From Glaciecola amylolytica (GTDB lineage Bacteria > Bacteroidota > Bacteroidia > Flavobacteriales_D > Crocinitomicaceae): a DNA stretch of 64,000 nucleotides. Both the position numbers and the translations under genes were made by a program. How positions within the stretch are numbered: position 1 is the stretch's first letter; each line of letters begins with the position of its first letter. Below, piece by piece: positions 53,203-63,261 of the stretch. Location of the stretch: contig CP034120.1 in assembly GCA_003856375.1 (NCBI GenBank), positions 3,343,501 through 3,407,500 on the forward strand, given 5' to 3'. The notes beneath the pieces are model-generated. The model worked only from the letters and a program-made list of their open reading frames with translations. It was not told where the DNA came from and made no database searches.

Positions 53203-54306
53203 TTAAAGAGCTTCATAAAGTGTAAAAAGCTTCTTTTTTTCGATCTCCCAGTTGTATTTTTCAAGGATAGCAAGCCGTCCGTTTTGTCCCATTTTCTTCG
53301 CTTCTTCCGGTTGGCTCAACAAAGATTCAATAGCCGAAGCAATCAATTCGGGCTGTGTAGGATCGACACAAACACCACACTTATTCTCCCCAACAATTTC
53401 TTCCCACAAAGGGAAGTTTGAGCAGATTACAGGAATTCCCGCACTCATATACTCAAACATCTTGATTGGTAAGGATTCCATATGATTGGGCGTTGGTAAA
53501 AGCGTCACCATTCCGATCTTTGATCGCTGAAAGATTGACAAAAGCTCTTTTCGACCTACATACCCATAAAACTCAACCCGATTCCAGGCTTCTTTCGCTT
53601 TGATTTGTTCTTCCAATTCTGCATTTGAAAAATTTCCTGCCAGATTCAGTCTGAAATCAGGAAGTAAAACCAAAGCATCCATCAATTCCTGAATTCCTCG
53701 CACAACAGAAATTCCTCCTACGTAGCAAATTTCGTTCTGCTTATCATCCCAACTGCTTGGCTCCATTAATTCGGTCAACAGAGGATAATTACAGACATCT
53801 ATCGTTTTGGGATGAACCTGAATAAAACGCTTACGGATATGTGGTGTAGAAACAACTACTGCACTCAGTCTTTTAGCTACATAATTTTCATATTTCTCAA
53901 AACAAACAGAGATCAGTTTCCGGAAGACTTTAGGAATCCAGAATTTTGCCATGATCTGACGCGGAACATCTTCATGTGCATCGTAAACGACCTTTTTCCC
54001 CCGGCGTTTTAATTTCAATCCAAAACGCAGCAATTCCGGATCGTGAAAATGATAAATATCCGCCTCAACTGCTTTTGCAGCCTTGTAAACTTCTTTTGTG
54101 GTGAAAAGCATCCGGCTGATTCGACCTCTTGCTTTGGAACCTGCATGGATAAACTTCACATCTCCCGATAATGTATCCGACTGATAAGCGGAAACCAAAA
54201 ACACCTCATAACCTGCTTCAGCAAGTGAAGTGCACTCTTTGTGAAAAATTCGAATATCATCCGGTTTGTGAGCCGAAGTAAAATGACAGACTTTTGGTTT
54301 ATTCAT
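53203..54306 (-). CDS. Family 4 glycosyltransferase
   Basis: 367 residues, GT-B fold. C-terminal donor-site signature 'KMFEYMSAGIPVICSNFPLW' (EX7E region) and 'NEICYVGGISVVRGIQELMD'. It adds a sugar to the lipid-linked unit in the cytoplasm. Sugar unknown. It follows the AsnB-like gene by 23 bases. Confidence 0.93.
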   Translation of the reverse strand: MNKPKVCHFTSAHKPDDIRIFHKECTSLAEAGYEVFLVSAYQSDTLSGDVKFIHAGSKARGRISRMLFTTKEVYKAAKAVEADIYHFHDPELLRFGLKLKRRGKKVVYDAHEDVPRQIMAKFWIPKVFRKLISVCFEKYENYVAKRLSAVVVSTPHIRKRFIQVHPKTIDVCNYPLLTELMEPSSWDDKQNEICYVGGISVVRGIQELMDALVLLPDFRLNLAGNFSNAELEEQIKAKEAWNRVEFYGYVGRKELLSIFQRSKIGMVTLLPTPNHMESLPIKMFEYMSAGIPVICSNFPLWEEIVGENKCGVCVDPTQPELIASAIESLLSQPEEAKKMGQNGRLAILEKYNWEIEKKKLFTLYEAL

Positions 54307-54329
54307 TGAATTCTCTTAACAAGTTCCTT

Positions 54330-56129
54330 TTAAGCAATACGGACATTAAACAGCAACTCCCACTTTGCCAGATTGTAAATCCTCCAACGCATCCGTTTAT
54401 CCAGTTGATTCAAATCGATCTGGTTCAAATTTGCAATGGTATTCAAAATAACTGATTCGTGAATCACCTTCTCCATTTCAACAGCATGCTGTTCCAACCA
54501 CAAATTTTCCGGAGCATTGAATCCTAATTTATTCTTACGCCAAACTATTTCTTTTGGCAATAATCCCGACATCCCTTTTCGCAAAACATATTTTGTCCAG
54601 CCATCTTGAATTTTGGCTTCGTTTTCCATATTCAAAGCAAATTCAACAACCCGATAATCGATAAACGGAAGTCTGGCTTCAACGGAATGTTTCATCGAAT
54701 TTTTATCCTCGTAACGCAACAAATGAGGCAATTGACTTCGTGTCAATTCCATCTTTTGCATTTTTCGGACATCCGAATAGCTTTCAGATATTTTCTTCAA
54801 TGCTTCGGATTTAAAGTTCGCCAAATATTCCGGGCGAATAAAACCTGCCCGACGTTTTACCCGGCTTAAACGGCTTTTGTAATTCCCGAAATATAACATG
54901 TATTTAATGACTTCCAACATGCTCAATCGTGAGTTCTTTTTGGAATTCAACAATGCTTTCAATCGTTTGGACCAGGGTAAACTGCGGATAAGTGCAGGAT
55001 AGTAGCGCTCGTAACCCAAAAGTGTTTCATCGCCGCCTTGCCCATCCAGCATCACAATACAATTATTTTTTCGGGCTTCTTTAAACACAAAATACTGCAT
55101 AAACACCGAAGGACTTCCGAATGGCTCTTCCTGCGTGTAAATGACTTCATCCATGTTACTTTCGAAATCGCGATATCCCGGGACAACGGTCTTTAGATTC
55201 AAATTCAGATGACTTGAAACCAAAGTCGCAAATGCGCTTTCATCAGTAGCTGTTTCTTCTGATTTTGCATGAATGGCGTAAAATTGTTCCTGATAATTGT
55301 AATTTTTGCTTGCCAATGCCGCAACCGTACTGGAATCAAGTCCTCCGCTTAAACAGGTTCCGACCCGAACATCCGAACGCATACGCAGCTTGACACTTTC
55401 CTCCAGAAGAGAAATATAGTCTGTAATCGAATCACTGCTTTTGTTTTCCTTTTCCTGATCTGGTAAGGAATAGAATGCTTCGATCTGATAAGTGTTTTTT
55501 GCTAAATCAAAGGTTAGATTGTGTCCCGGAGTCAATTTCACGATTCCCTTGAAAAAAGTTTCATCCGAAGCTTCTTCTATTCCGGTAATAATAAAATCCA
55601 ATGCCACAGGCAGGTTCACTATCGGCTGTTCGTCTATTAATTGCTTAATCTCAGATCCGAAACGAAATTCCTCTTCGGAAATTGTATAATAAAACGGTTT
55701 GATTCCGAATCTGTCGCGGCTGCAGAACAAACTGTTCTTCACTTTGTCCAAAATAGCGAAAGACCACATTCCGTTGAAACGCGTCACACAGTCTTTTCCC
55801 CAAAGATCGTATGCAGCCAAAATAACTTCCGTATCTGATTCTGACTTAAACGCATACCCTTCTTTTAATAAAACTTCCCGAATTTCAATGTAGTTGTATA
55901 CTTCTCCATTGAAAATAATGGTGTATTTCTCTTCCCAGTGCATGGGCTGTTTTCCCAATTCAGAAAGATCCAGAATGGCTAATCTGCGGTGTCCGAGTGC
56001 AACATTCTGATAACAGTAAATTCCTTCTCCATCCGGACCCCGGTGTTCAATAATGTCATTCATTCTGCGGATTTCCCGTTCAGAATCTATCATTGTTTTT
56101 CTGGCTACAATTCCACTAATTCCACACAT
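54330..56129 (-). CDS. AsnB-like glutamine-dependent amidotransferase
   Basis: 599 residues from MCGISGIV at 56129, so that the catalytic Cys2 becomes N-terminal; a start at 56138 would bury it. N-terminal Ntn glutaminase ('HRGPDGEGIYCY', 'IIFNGEVYNYIEIREVLL') and PP-loop synthetase domain (SGGLDSS, 261-267). Annotated as asparagine synthase by family. Similar proteins in exopolysaccharide loci are suspected of amidating sugars (for example uronamides); which applies here is open. It sits between two GT4 genes. Confidence 0.85.
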   Translation of the reverse strand: MCGISGIVARKTMIDSEREIRRMNDIIEHRGPDGEGIYCYQNVALGHRRLAILDLSELGKQPMHWEEKYTIIFNGEVYNYIEIREVLLKEGYAFKSESDTEVILAAYDLWGKDCVTRFNGMWSFAILDKVKNSLFCSRDRFGIKPFYYTISEEEFRFGSEIKQLIDEQPIVNLPVALDFIITGIEEASDETFFKGIVKLTPGHNLTFDLAKNTYQIEAFYSLPDQEKENKSSDSITDYISLLEESVKLRMRSDVRVGTCLSGGLDSSTVAALASKNYNYQEQFYAIHAKSEETATDESAFATLVSSHLNLNLKTVVPGYRDFESNMDEVIYTQEEPFGSPSVFMQYFVFKEARKNNCIVMLDGQGGDETLLGYERYYPALIRSLPWSKRLKALLNSKKNSRLSMLEVIKYMLYFGNYKSRLSRVKRRAGFIRPEYLANFKSEALKKISESYSDVRKMQKMELTRSQLPHLLRYEDKNSMKHSVEARLPFIDYRVVEFALNMENEAKIQDGWTKYVLRKGMSGLLPKEIVWRKNKLGFNAPENLWLEQHAVEMEKVIHESVILNTIANLNQIDLNQLDKRMRWRIYNLAKWELLFNVRIA

Positions 56130-56134
56130 TTGAA

Positions 56135-57295
56135 TCAAGCATTAGATTTTGAAACGATCGTTTGATATACATGCATCAACTGGTTTATTACCACCTCATT
56201 GGAAAACCGATCTATTGCATGTTTCCGGATAACGTCTCTATTATAATCAGATTTATTTTGAATCATTTGAATCATTGCTGAAGCTAAATCAGAAGTATTC
56301 TGTTCGCAAAGAATTCCGACCTCAGGTGAAGTCACAATTGATTCCGGTCCGAAACATTTTGTTGACACAACCGGTTTTCCACAGCTCAAAGCTTCAATAA
56401 GGACAACTCCAAAAGTTTCCACTCTGCTGGAGAGCACAAAAGCGTCCATTTGCTGCATTTCCTTCACGATTTCAGTTCGAGGTAATACACCTAAAAAATC
56501 TACCTGTTTATCAATTTTCAATGCTCCGGCATATTCCTTTGTACTCTGCTCATTTGGGCCTGTTCCTGCAAGTCTTAAACGACATTTCGGATGAGTTTCC
56601 AGAACTTTGGCGAAAGCTTCCAAAAGCATCGGTTGATTTTTTTCTACAACAAAGGCAGCCGCATTGAAAAAGGTAAATTCAGAGTTCTCCTTTAGATCCG
56701 GAGCAATCTGAAAGATATTTGTATCCACCACATTCGGAATGTATTGAAACTCTCTTCCGTAGCGTTTTGTCATGATCTGAGCAAAGGGAACACTTACCGC
56801 AATTGCCACATCTGCGTGTTCAAAAACGGATTTTGCAAAAGGTTCCAAACCAGGAGCAACAATATCATCGATAAACTGAGTGGAATGTTCAGTTACCACA
56901 TAAGGAATGCCGAATTTCTTTTTGGCGTCTATGGCTTGTAAGCCTGATTGAAATCCATGAAGATGAATCAAATCCGGTTTTCCGAATTCCCGGATATATG
57001 CTTCGATCAGTTTCATGGCTTCCTTACGCGATTTGAGCATGCGGTAACGGTGAACCTTCGGAAGGTTTAAAAAAGTATAAACGATCGTCCGAACATCATT
57101 TCTGAGCGTTTTCTTTGCTCCGAATGACCAAAGTCTTTTTTTCAAAACCGCCTTGATCGATACCGGTACAGTAGCAATAACCGCGACCTGATTCTCTTTG
57201 TTTCGAGCCAGAGATTCTGCCTGATCACGAAAAAAAATGCCCTGATTCAGAGAATATTCTGTTGGATAACCGGAAGCAAGTATAAGAATGTGCAT
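56135..57295 (-). CDS. Family 4 glycosyltransferase
   Basis: 386 residues, GT-B fold: N-terminal 'ILILASGYPTEYSLNQGIFF', acceptor region 'PDLIHLHGFQSG', and C-terminal 'SSRVETFGVVLIEALSCGKP' with the E-x7-E pattern. It abuts the second flippase gene without a gap. Confidence 0.94.
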   Translation of the reverse strand: MHILILASGYPTEYSLNQGIFFRDQAESLARNKENQVAVIATVPVSIKAVLKKRLWSFGAKKTLRNDVRTIVYTFLNLPKVHRYRMLKSRKEAMKLIEAYIREFGKPDLIHLHGFQSGLQAIDAKKKFGIPYVVTEHSTQFIDDIVAPGLEPFAKSVFEHADVAIAVSVPFAQIMTKRYGREFQYIPNVVDTNIFQIAPDLKENSEFTFFNAAAFVVEKNQPMLLEAFAKVLETHPKCRLRLAGTGPNEQSTKEYAGALKIDKQVDFLGVLPRTEIVKEMQQMDAFVLSSRVETFGVVLIEALSCGKPVVSTKCFGPESIVTSPEVGILCEQNTSDLASAMIQMIQNKSDYNRDVIRKHAIDRFSNEVVINQLMHVYQTIVSKSNA

Positions 57296-58567
57296 CTAAG
57301 CTTGTTTTGATTTCTTAATAAAATAGATCGCAATAAATATCGCAAACAAATAATACACTGACTGGCTGATTGAGAAGCCCCAAAGCGCACTTGTCAATGA
57401 AGGATTAATGAATTTCGCTGTGAAAAAACCTATGACTACCAACAACAAATGTACACAATCGAATAACAACATTTCTTTTTGGCGACCCAAACGGATATAA
57501 ATAAACGACAAGGAAGAGGACACAAACCAAATACTCAACCAAACAGCCATAATTCGCGCCACAACCATCAATTGATTCCATTCTTCTCCCAAAAGGTAAA
57601 CGACCATTTTGGTTGGAATCAGGTAAATGACCGCTAAAGGAACCAAAGCCATCAGAGCCAATTGTCCGGCAAATTTCTTATACACCTGAAGTAAATGATT
57701 CGAATCTGCAATTTCGGATACTTTAGAAAAGAAAACCTGGGAAAAGGAGATGGAAATAACTCCGAAACCTGCCGATAAATAAGCCATCGAGACTCCTAAC
57801 AAACCCGCAACATCTTTTCCAAAGTAACTGATAAACAAATTCAGATAAGTTAAGTTGATCAGACTGTTGACAAATACCCCTGGAGTTGTAAAAAAGACGT
57901 ATTGTTTATTGGCCTTCACCAATTCATTGCTTGTTTTATTCCGAATCAACCGGAGTGCTTTAAAATCCCTTTTCAAAAATCTCCATATCAAATAACAGGC
58001 GGAAAAGAAGAAGCCCAGCAATCTTCCCAATAACAGTCCCACATAATTTGCTCCCAGGTAGCCTAAAGCAAGTTTTACTGTTTCGGCAAAGGAAGTTTGC
58101 ACAACCTTCGATGAAGAAATGGTTTTGAATTTCTGCTTACGATTAAACCAATAAGTCAGAATATCGTTCATTCCGACCAAAAAAACGTACAAGGGAAGCA
58201 AAAACAGGTAATTTGCCAATTTGGGCTCATTATAGTATCTGCTCAATTCATTCTTGAACAGCAGCACAATAATCAATGACAACAAGGTCATCATCCCGGT
58301 AATTTTGAATGCTGCAAATGCTACATTGATCGCATTTCTAATAGTTCTTTGAACTACAATGGCAAATTCCATTTTTAAGCAGGCAATTCCGGAAAAGACT
58401 TCACACATGGAAATAAACACTGCCAGAATTCCGAAATCTGCAGGTTTATAAAAATACTTTTGAAGAATGGGAAGTAACAGGAAGGGAAGGATTTGTGAAA
58501 TGACCGATCCTGTTAACAGAATGAATACATTTTGCGCAAACGGCGACTTTTTAATGTTTATTTTCAT
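57296..58567 (-). CDS. Wzx-type oligosaccharide flippase, paralogue 2
   Basis: 423 residues, same family and evident paralogue of 51820-53097 (both carry 'FFTTP-VF--NLIN--YL-LF-IYFG' and 'SSLSFI-IRL-'). It overlaps the end of the upstream O-antigen ligase-like gene by 17 bases. The duplication spans one gene only; flanking genes are not repeated. Confidence 0.92.
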   Translation of the reverse strand: MKINIKKSPFAQNVFILLTGSVISQILPFLLLPILQKYFYKPADFGILAVFISMCEVFSGIACLKMEFAIVVQRTIRNAINVAFAAFKITGMMTLLSLIIVLLFKNELSRYYNEPKLANYLFLLPLYVFLVGMNDILTYWFNRKQKFKTISSSKVVQTSFAETVKLALGYLGANYVGLLLGRLLGFFFSACYLIWRFLKRDFKALRLIRNKTSNELVKANKQYVFFTTPGVFVNSLINLTYLNLFISYFGKDVAGLLGVSMAYLSAGFGVISISFSQVFFSKVSEIADSNHLLQVYKKFAGQLALMALVPLAVIYLIPTKMVVYLLGEEWNQLMVVARIMAVWLSIWFVSSSLSFIYIRLGRQKEMLLFDCVHLLLVVIGFFTAKFINPSLTSALWGFSISQSVYYLFAIFIAIYFIKKSKQA

Positions 58568-60434
58568 TAAGATCTTTCCTTGACTCCATTAATTCATTTG
58601 CGAATACTAACACCAATACTACCAAAAACCAATTGATCGGGAGCGACAAAAATGTTGAATTTGCATTTCCCATAAAAACCAGTGTTATAAGCAACCACAA
58701 AGCTAAAAAATGTTTCTCATCCCACAATCCTCTTTTCAAGGCACAAAACAAAACATATATGATCCAGATAAAGACCGACATCAACATCCCGAAAATGATG
58801 ACACCATACTGCGACAATATTTCAATGATAAAATTATGCGCACCAACAACACCATTGTCAGGATATTTATTCAATTTCAGCACATTACTTGCCTGAAACC
58901 CACCAGCTCCCAAGCCCATGTAATGGGATTTTTTCAGATAATCTAAACCATTCAGCAACAGGTTTTTACGGACAGAGTTACTGTTCAGTTTATTTTTCAA
59001 TCTTGCCTCATCAAGATTTTCATTTTCTTTCGAATAAAGGAATGTTTCTACGCTCCCTCCTTTCAGCAATAATTCTCCGGTTTCTGCATCAGTAGAAATA
59101 ATACCTAAATCGGTCTTCACCAAACCTTTCGTATCAGAAGCAGGCTCAGTGAGAATAATTTCTTTGTATCCTGAAAAAGGGTATTTATACGGATTCCACG
59201 GCAACAGTACAATCACGAATAGTCCAATACAAGAAATCAGGGCAATCATGTAATACTTTTCAAATTGATGTGCTGCCAAATAAACAGTAATTAAACCCGC
59301 AAACATCAAAAACAACAAAGCTATTAATAAGGTATTGTCTCCCATGAACAGAATGTCACGCAGCTGCGGATCAATCCGTTTCAATTTCAGTTTCACACTG
59401 TCATTGTTAAGCAGTTTCAGGTATGCATTATGTTCTATTGCAAATACTCTGTCTGTTTTCAAGGCAGTATCGGTTTCTTTTAAAGTCGCTTTGCTCAGAA
59501 GAAGGATTTTTCCGTCTTTATTTATCCGCGCATCCAATTTCTCACATACGGCAGAATAAACCGGTCCGGGATTTTCATATTCATGAAATTGAAAATCGGA
59601 ATTTGCTTGTAAGAACTGAACTTCTGAATAAATTACAAAGGAGTTGAAGGCTACGATCAGCAAAATCACTATTCGTTGTTTTCTACTGAATGCTAAAGGG
59701 ATTTTTGATCGGATGTTTTTAAAAAGGAGTAGGAAAAGTGTCATTACAAGCAACAGAAACATGCATAAAATTCCTAAACGGGATTCTGTCAAAAGCAAGA
59801 AGTCCAGTGCAACCAAGATCATTGAGCAATGCAACAAGGTATTTTTGTTTTGGAGCAGAAGATATCCCGAAAACACAATCGATATACAGAAGTAAATTCC
59901 TAAAATGTTTTGATTGATGAATGTGAAAATAGGAATGAAATTGGTTTTGTGAAAAGCCCCTAATTCAGCCAGTTTCTGAAGGTATTCTCCTTCAAAATGT
60001 TGTTGAGTAAACATTTCAAACAACAAAAACCCGATAACAGCAATAAAACTGATGATCCAAATCCTTTCCAGGGATGATTTAAATGTGCTTTCAAAGCGTG
60101 AGAACGAAAGGAAAACCACATAGGTGGCCAGGCCGACTCCCAAATAGAAGAGCTCCTTTATTCCATACATCACTAACGGAGTCCAAAGCAGTGAAACCGC
60201 TCCATAAAGCACCCAAAGCAAAAAAACATAGAACACATACTTTGAAAAGCGATTGGTATAACAAACCAGTTGTTTCGTCGCCAATAAGTAAATTCCGGTT
60301 AATGTCAGAACAAAACGATAAGCAGAAAACTCAACACCTCCGATATGACAGATAACCATGTGGCTTCCTCCTATCAAAGTAAAAATCAATAAAAAAATAA
60401 ATGCGAAATTTAATTTAGAGGTGTGTTTAATCAT
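58551..60434 (-). CDS. Large O-antigen ligase/polymerase family protein with extra extracytoplasmic regions
   Basis: 627 residues against about 400-450 for typical members. N-terminal helices (about 5-250) are followed by a soluble stretch ('VQFLQANSDFQFHEYENPGP', about 270-365), more helices, then another soluble stretch (about 415-505). The catalytic-type loop contains 'SHYMGLGAGGFQASNVLKLN' and 'GVVGAHNFIIEILSQYG' (H-N-x-x-I-E), the Wzy_C/WaaL pattern. Likely polymerase or ligase; the added domains have no recognised family. Confidence 0.85.
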   Translation of the reverse strand: MIKHTSKLNFAFIFLLIFTLIGGSHMVICHIGGVEFSAYRFVLTLTGIYLLATKQLVCYTNRFSKYVFYVFLLWVLYGAVSLLWTPLVMYGIKELFYLGVGLATYVVFLSFSRFESTFKSSLERIWIISFIAVIGFLLFEMFTQQHFEGEYLQKLAELGAFHKTNFIPIFTFINQNILGIYFCISIVFSGYLLLQNKNTLLHCSMILVALDFLLLTESRLGILCMFLLLVMTLFLLLFKNIRSKIPLAFSRKQRIVILLIVAFNSFVIYSEVQFLQANSDFQFHEYENPGPVYSAVCEKLDARINKDGKILLLSKATLKETDTALKTDRVFAIEHNAYLKLLNNDSVKLKLKRIDPQLRDILFMGDNTLLIALLFLMFAGLITVYLAAHQFEKYYMIALISCIGLFVIVLLPWNPYKYPFSGYKEIILTEPASDTKGLVKTDLGIISTDAETGELLLKGGSVETFLYSKENENLDEARLKNKLNSNSVRKNLLLNGLDYLKKSHYMGLGAGGFQASNVLKLNKYPDNGVVGAHNFIIEILSQYGVIIFGMLMSVFIWIIYVLFCALKRGLWDEKHFLALWLLITLVFMGNANSTFLSLPINWFLVVLVLVFANELMESRKDLNENKH

Positions 60435-60536
60435 ACAATTTTAAATGGGTATTCTTTTTAAAAGTAATCTATACAGCTACAACGCACTTTTTCAGAAATC
60501 GTTGGATTACTTTTCTTTTTTTTTCATTCTTTTTTG

Positions 60537-60544
60537 CAAAAGTA
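60537..60544 (-). promoter_or_regulatory. -7 element upstream of the 60434-to-53203 operon
   Basis: The minus strand reads TACTTTTG, matching TAnnTTTG, about 103 bases before the ATG of the large ligase-like gene. No -33 TTG at standard spacing. The 207-base gap otherwise holds no credible gene. Confidence 0.5.
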
Positions 60545-60641
60545 TGCATTTTAGGTTGGTTGAAGGGCGTTTTCCAATCAATCAAATCAGCAGCTTCCTC
60601 AATGAAATGACACTACTGACACATGAAAAATTGGTTTCTCC

Positions 60642-61643
60642 TTATAATTCAGGTTGTAAAACATGACGAAGGTATTCCTGAATACCTTCTTCGAATGTAT
60701 ATACGGGTTTATAGTCTAAATATTGTTCTATTTTGGCAGTTGATGCCAAAGAATCTTTAATATCTCCTTTTCTAGGAGGACCATAAGTGATTGTATTTTG
60801 AGGTGTTTCCCCCAAAGATCTCAAACCTTCTTCAAGACCATGAATGACATTATTTAAGGTCAGACTGCGGCCACAAGCCACATTGTAGACCTGACCAAAT
60901 GCCTCCTTATTTTCTGAGATCAATGACAGCAGGTTTGCATGAATCGCGTTACGTACGTAAGTGAAATCGCGCGATTGCTCTCCGTCTCCGTTGACAACAA
61001 TTTCTCCTCCCTGAAGCATCTTATCCAAAAATTTCGGGATTGCAGCTGCATAAACTCCGTTGGGATTCTGATACGGACCGAATACGTTGAAATAACGCAA
61101 TCCGATGGTTTCCATGTCGTGCAATTGGTGATACACACGGCCATACTCCTCATTCAACTGCTTGGTGGCAGCGTAAGGTGAAAGGACATTTCCTTCCTGC
61201 CCTTCATGTTTCGGAGAAGTAATTGAATCTCCGTATACGGAAGACGAACTGGCATAAACGAAGCGTTTCACATTCGCAGTTTTCGCTTCGTGCAGGATCG
61301 TGAGAAATCCTGTTGCATTCACCCGATGCGTGTTCAGAGGAAACTCAATAGACCGGGGCACAGAACCCAAAGCAGCCTGATTCGAGATTGCATCTACTTC
61401 CTGCAACAATTCGCGGTAATCTTCCGGATTGCAGATGTCTCCTTTTACGAAACGGAATTTGTCGTATTGAGACAATCTGTCGATGTTTGACTGAAGTCCC
61501 GTTTCCAAATTATCCAAAACAATAACAGAGGCACCTATTTTTAATAGAGCCTCTGTCAAATTTGAACCTATAAATCCGGCACCGCCGGTTACCAATATGG
61601 TTTTATTTTTTAATCGATCAGATATGAGCTGAACTTCCGTCAT
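60642..61643 (-). CDS. UDP-N-acetylhexosamine 4-epimerase (WbpP-like SDR)
   Basis: 333 residues, extended SDR: GGAGFIG (20-26) binds NAD and Tyr157-x3-Lys161 ('SPYAATKQ') is catalytic. 'SNQAALGSVPRSIEFPLNTH' is the WbpP hallmark for enzymes acting on N-acetylated UDP-sugars such as UDP-GlcNAc to UDP-GalNAc. It begins 2 bases after the end of rny, so it may be read from the same mRNA while belonging functionally to the glycan locus. Confidence 0.9.
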   Translation of the reverse strand: MTEVQLISDRLKNKTILVTGGAGFIGSNLTEALLKIGASVIVLDNLETGLQSNIDRLSQYDKFRFVKGDICNPEDYRELLQEVDAISNQAALGSVPRSIEFPLNTHRVNATGFLTILHEAKTANVKRFVYASSSSVYGDSITSPKHEGQEGNVLSPYAATKQLNEEYGRVYHQLHDMETIGLRYFNVFGPYQNPNGVYAAAIPKFLDKMLQGGEIVVNGDGEQSRDFTYVRNAIHANLLSLISENKEAFGQVYNVACGRSLTLNNVIHGLEEGLRSLGETPQNTITYGPPRKGDIKDSLASTAKIEQYLDYKPVYTFEEGIQEYLRHVLQPEL

Positions 61644-61645
61644 AC

Positions 61646-63181
61646 TTATTTTGCGTAATTAACAGAACGTTTTTCACGGATCACGGTCACTTTCACCTGT
61701 CCCGGATAAGTCATCTCGGTTTGAATTTTCTGAGAGATCGCAAACGATAATTCATCTGCACGCAAATCCGTTACTTTTTCACTTTCAACCAAAACGCGTA
61801 ATTCACGTCCTGCCTGAATAGCGTATGCTGAATTCACACCGTCATAAGACAACGCAAGGTTCTCCAGGTCTTTGATTCGTTTGATGTACGATTCCACCAC
61901 TTCACGGCGTGCTCCCGGTCGTGCTCCAGAAATGGAGTCACAGATCTGAACAATCGGTGAAATCAGTGTTGTCATTTCAATTTCATCATGGTGAGCTCCG
62001 ATCGCATTCAATACATCTGGTTTTTCACCAAATTTCTCTGCGATTTTCATTCCCAGGATAGCATGCGGCAATTCTGGTTCTTCGTCCGGAACTTTACCGA
62101 TATCGTGCAATAATCCGGCGCGTTTCGCAACCTTCACATTCAATCCTAATTCGGCAGCCATAATTGCACAAAGATTGGCTACTTCGCGGCTATGCTGCAA
62201 CAAGTTTTGTCCGTAAGACGAACGGTATTTCATACGTCCGACCATACGAATCAATTCAGGATGCAATCCGTGAATTCCCAAGTCGATACACGTTCTTCTT
62301 CCGGTTTCAGCGATTTCTTCTTCCAACGATTTTTTCGTTTTGGAAACGACTTCTTCGATTCGCGCAGGGTGAATACGACCATCCGAAACCAATTGATGCA
62401 ATGCCAATCGTGCAATTTCTCTTCTGACAGGGTCGAAACAAGAAAGGATAATTGCTTCAGGAGTATCGTCTACAATGATTTCAACTCCGGTTGCAGCTTC
62501 AAGTGCGCGGATATTTCGTCCTTCACGCCCAATGATTCTTCCTTTTACTTCATCTGAATCGATGTTAAACACAGAAACTGCGTTTTCAACCGCCTGCTCT
62601 GAAGCCACACGTTGAATCGTTTGAATCACGATTCGTTTTGCTTCGCGATTCGCATTCAATTTCGCTTCCTCCGTAATTTCCTTGATGTGTGCCATTGCAG
62701 AAGTTCTCGCTTCGTCTTTCAACGACTCCATCAACAGGTTCTTCGCATCTTCGATCGACATTCCCGTAATCTTCGTTAGCTCAGCAACACGTTTCTGGTG
62801 CATTTTATCTAACTCCTGATGACGAATTTCATTGGCTTCAACTTTACTTGCCAATTCTGCCTGTAAACGATCCGTATCTTTTTCTTTTCTGGAAACTTCT
62901 TCGATTTTCTGAGTCAGTGATTTTTCTTTGCTTTTCACTCTGTCTTCATTCGACTGCATACGTCTTTCACGTTCTTTCACGTTTTCCTCATGCTCTTCTT
63001 TCAATTTCAGGAAGCGTTCCTTTGCTTGAAGAATCTTATCTTTTTTCATCGCTTCTCCTTCCAGATCAGCTTCTCTCAAGATTTGTTCTTTTCGTTTCTT
63101 AAGCATCGTATTCTGGATAATGAAAGTAGCGACACCACCTCCTATTAACCCGATCAATGCTCCAATAATTACATTTACCAT
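61646..63181 (-). CDS. rny: Ribonuclease Y
   Basis: 511 residues. Membrane-anchored endoribonuclease starting bulk mRNA decay. N-terminal helix (1-24), long coiled coil (25-190), KH domain with '[10 protein letters not shown]' (214-223), HD domain with His359-Asp360 ('GLLHDIGK') and the C-terminal '[18 protein letters not shown]' block. All are intact and of standard length. Confidence 0.97.
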   Translation of the reverse strand: MVNVIIGALIGLIGGGVATFIIQNTMLKKRKEQILREADLEGEAMKKDKILQAKERFLKLKEEHEENVKERERRMQSNEDRVKSKEKSLTQKIEEVSRKEKDTDRLQAELASKVEANEIRHQELDKMHQKRVAELTKITGMSIEDAKNLLMESLKDEARTSAMAHIKEITEEAKLNANREAKRIVIQTIQRVASEQAVENAVSVFNIDSDEVKGRIIGREGRNIRALEAATGVEIIVDDTPEAIILSCFDPVRREIARLALHQLVSDGRIHPARIEEVVSKTKKSLEEEIAETGRRTCIDLGIHGLHPELIRMVGRMKYRSSYGQNLLQHSREVANLCAIMAAELGLNVKVAKRAGLLHDIGKVPDEEPELPHAILGMKIAEKFGEKPDVLNAIGAHHDEIEMTTLISPIVQICDSISGARPGARREVVESYIKRIKDLENLALSYDGVNSAYAIQAGRELRVLVESEKVTDLRADELSFAISQKIQTEMTYPGQVKVTVIREKRSVNYAK

Positions 63182-63193
63182 AGTTTCTTAAAT

Positions 63194-63236
63194 AAAAAAA
63201 TCCCACTGCTTACGAGGATGTTACGTAAACAAGTGA
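63194..63236 (-). terminator. Strong stem-loop terminator between zapA and rny
   Basis: On the minus strand TCTCAC + TGTTTACG pairs with CGTAAGCA + GTGGGA (14 bp with one bulged U, 9-nt loop) and is followed by seven T. An outer GUUUCU/AGAAAC pairing is also possible. It would end the zapA mRNA or a small RNA. Confidence 0.8.
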
Positions 63237-63261
63237 GAAACAATTCTGCGTGATAGCTCAA

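Noticed and set aside
60445-60666. 73-residue plus-strand ORF between the ligase-like and epimerase genes
   Set aside because: It overlaps the end of the epimerase gene, is Phe-rich, and runs antisense across the -7 element of the adjacent operon.
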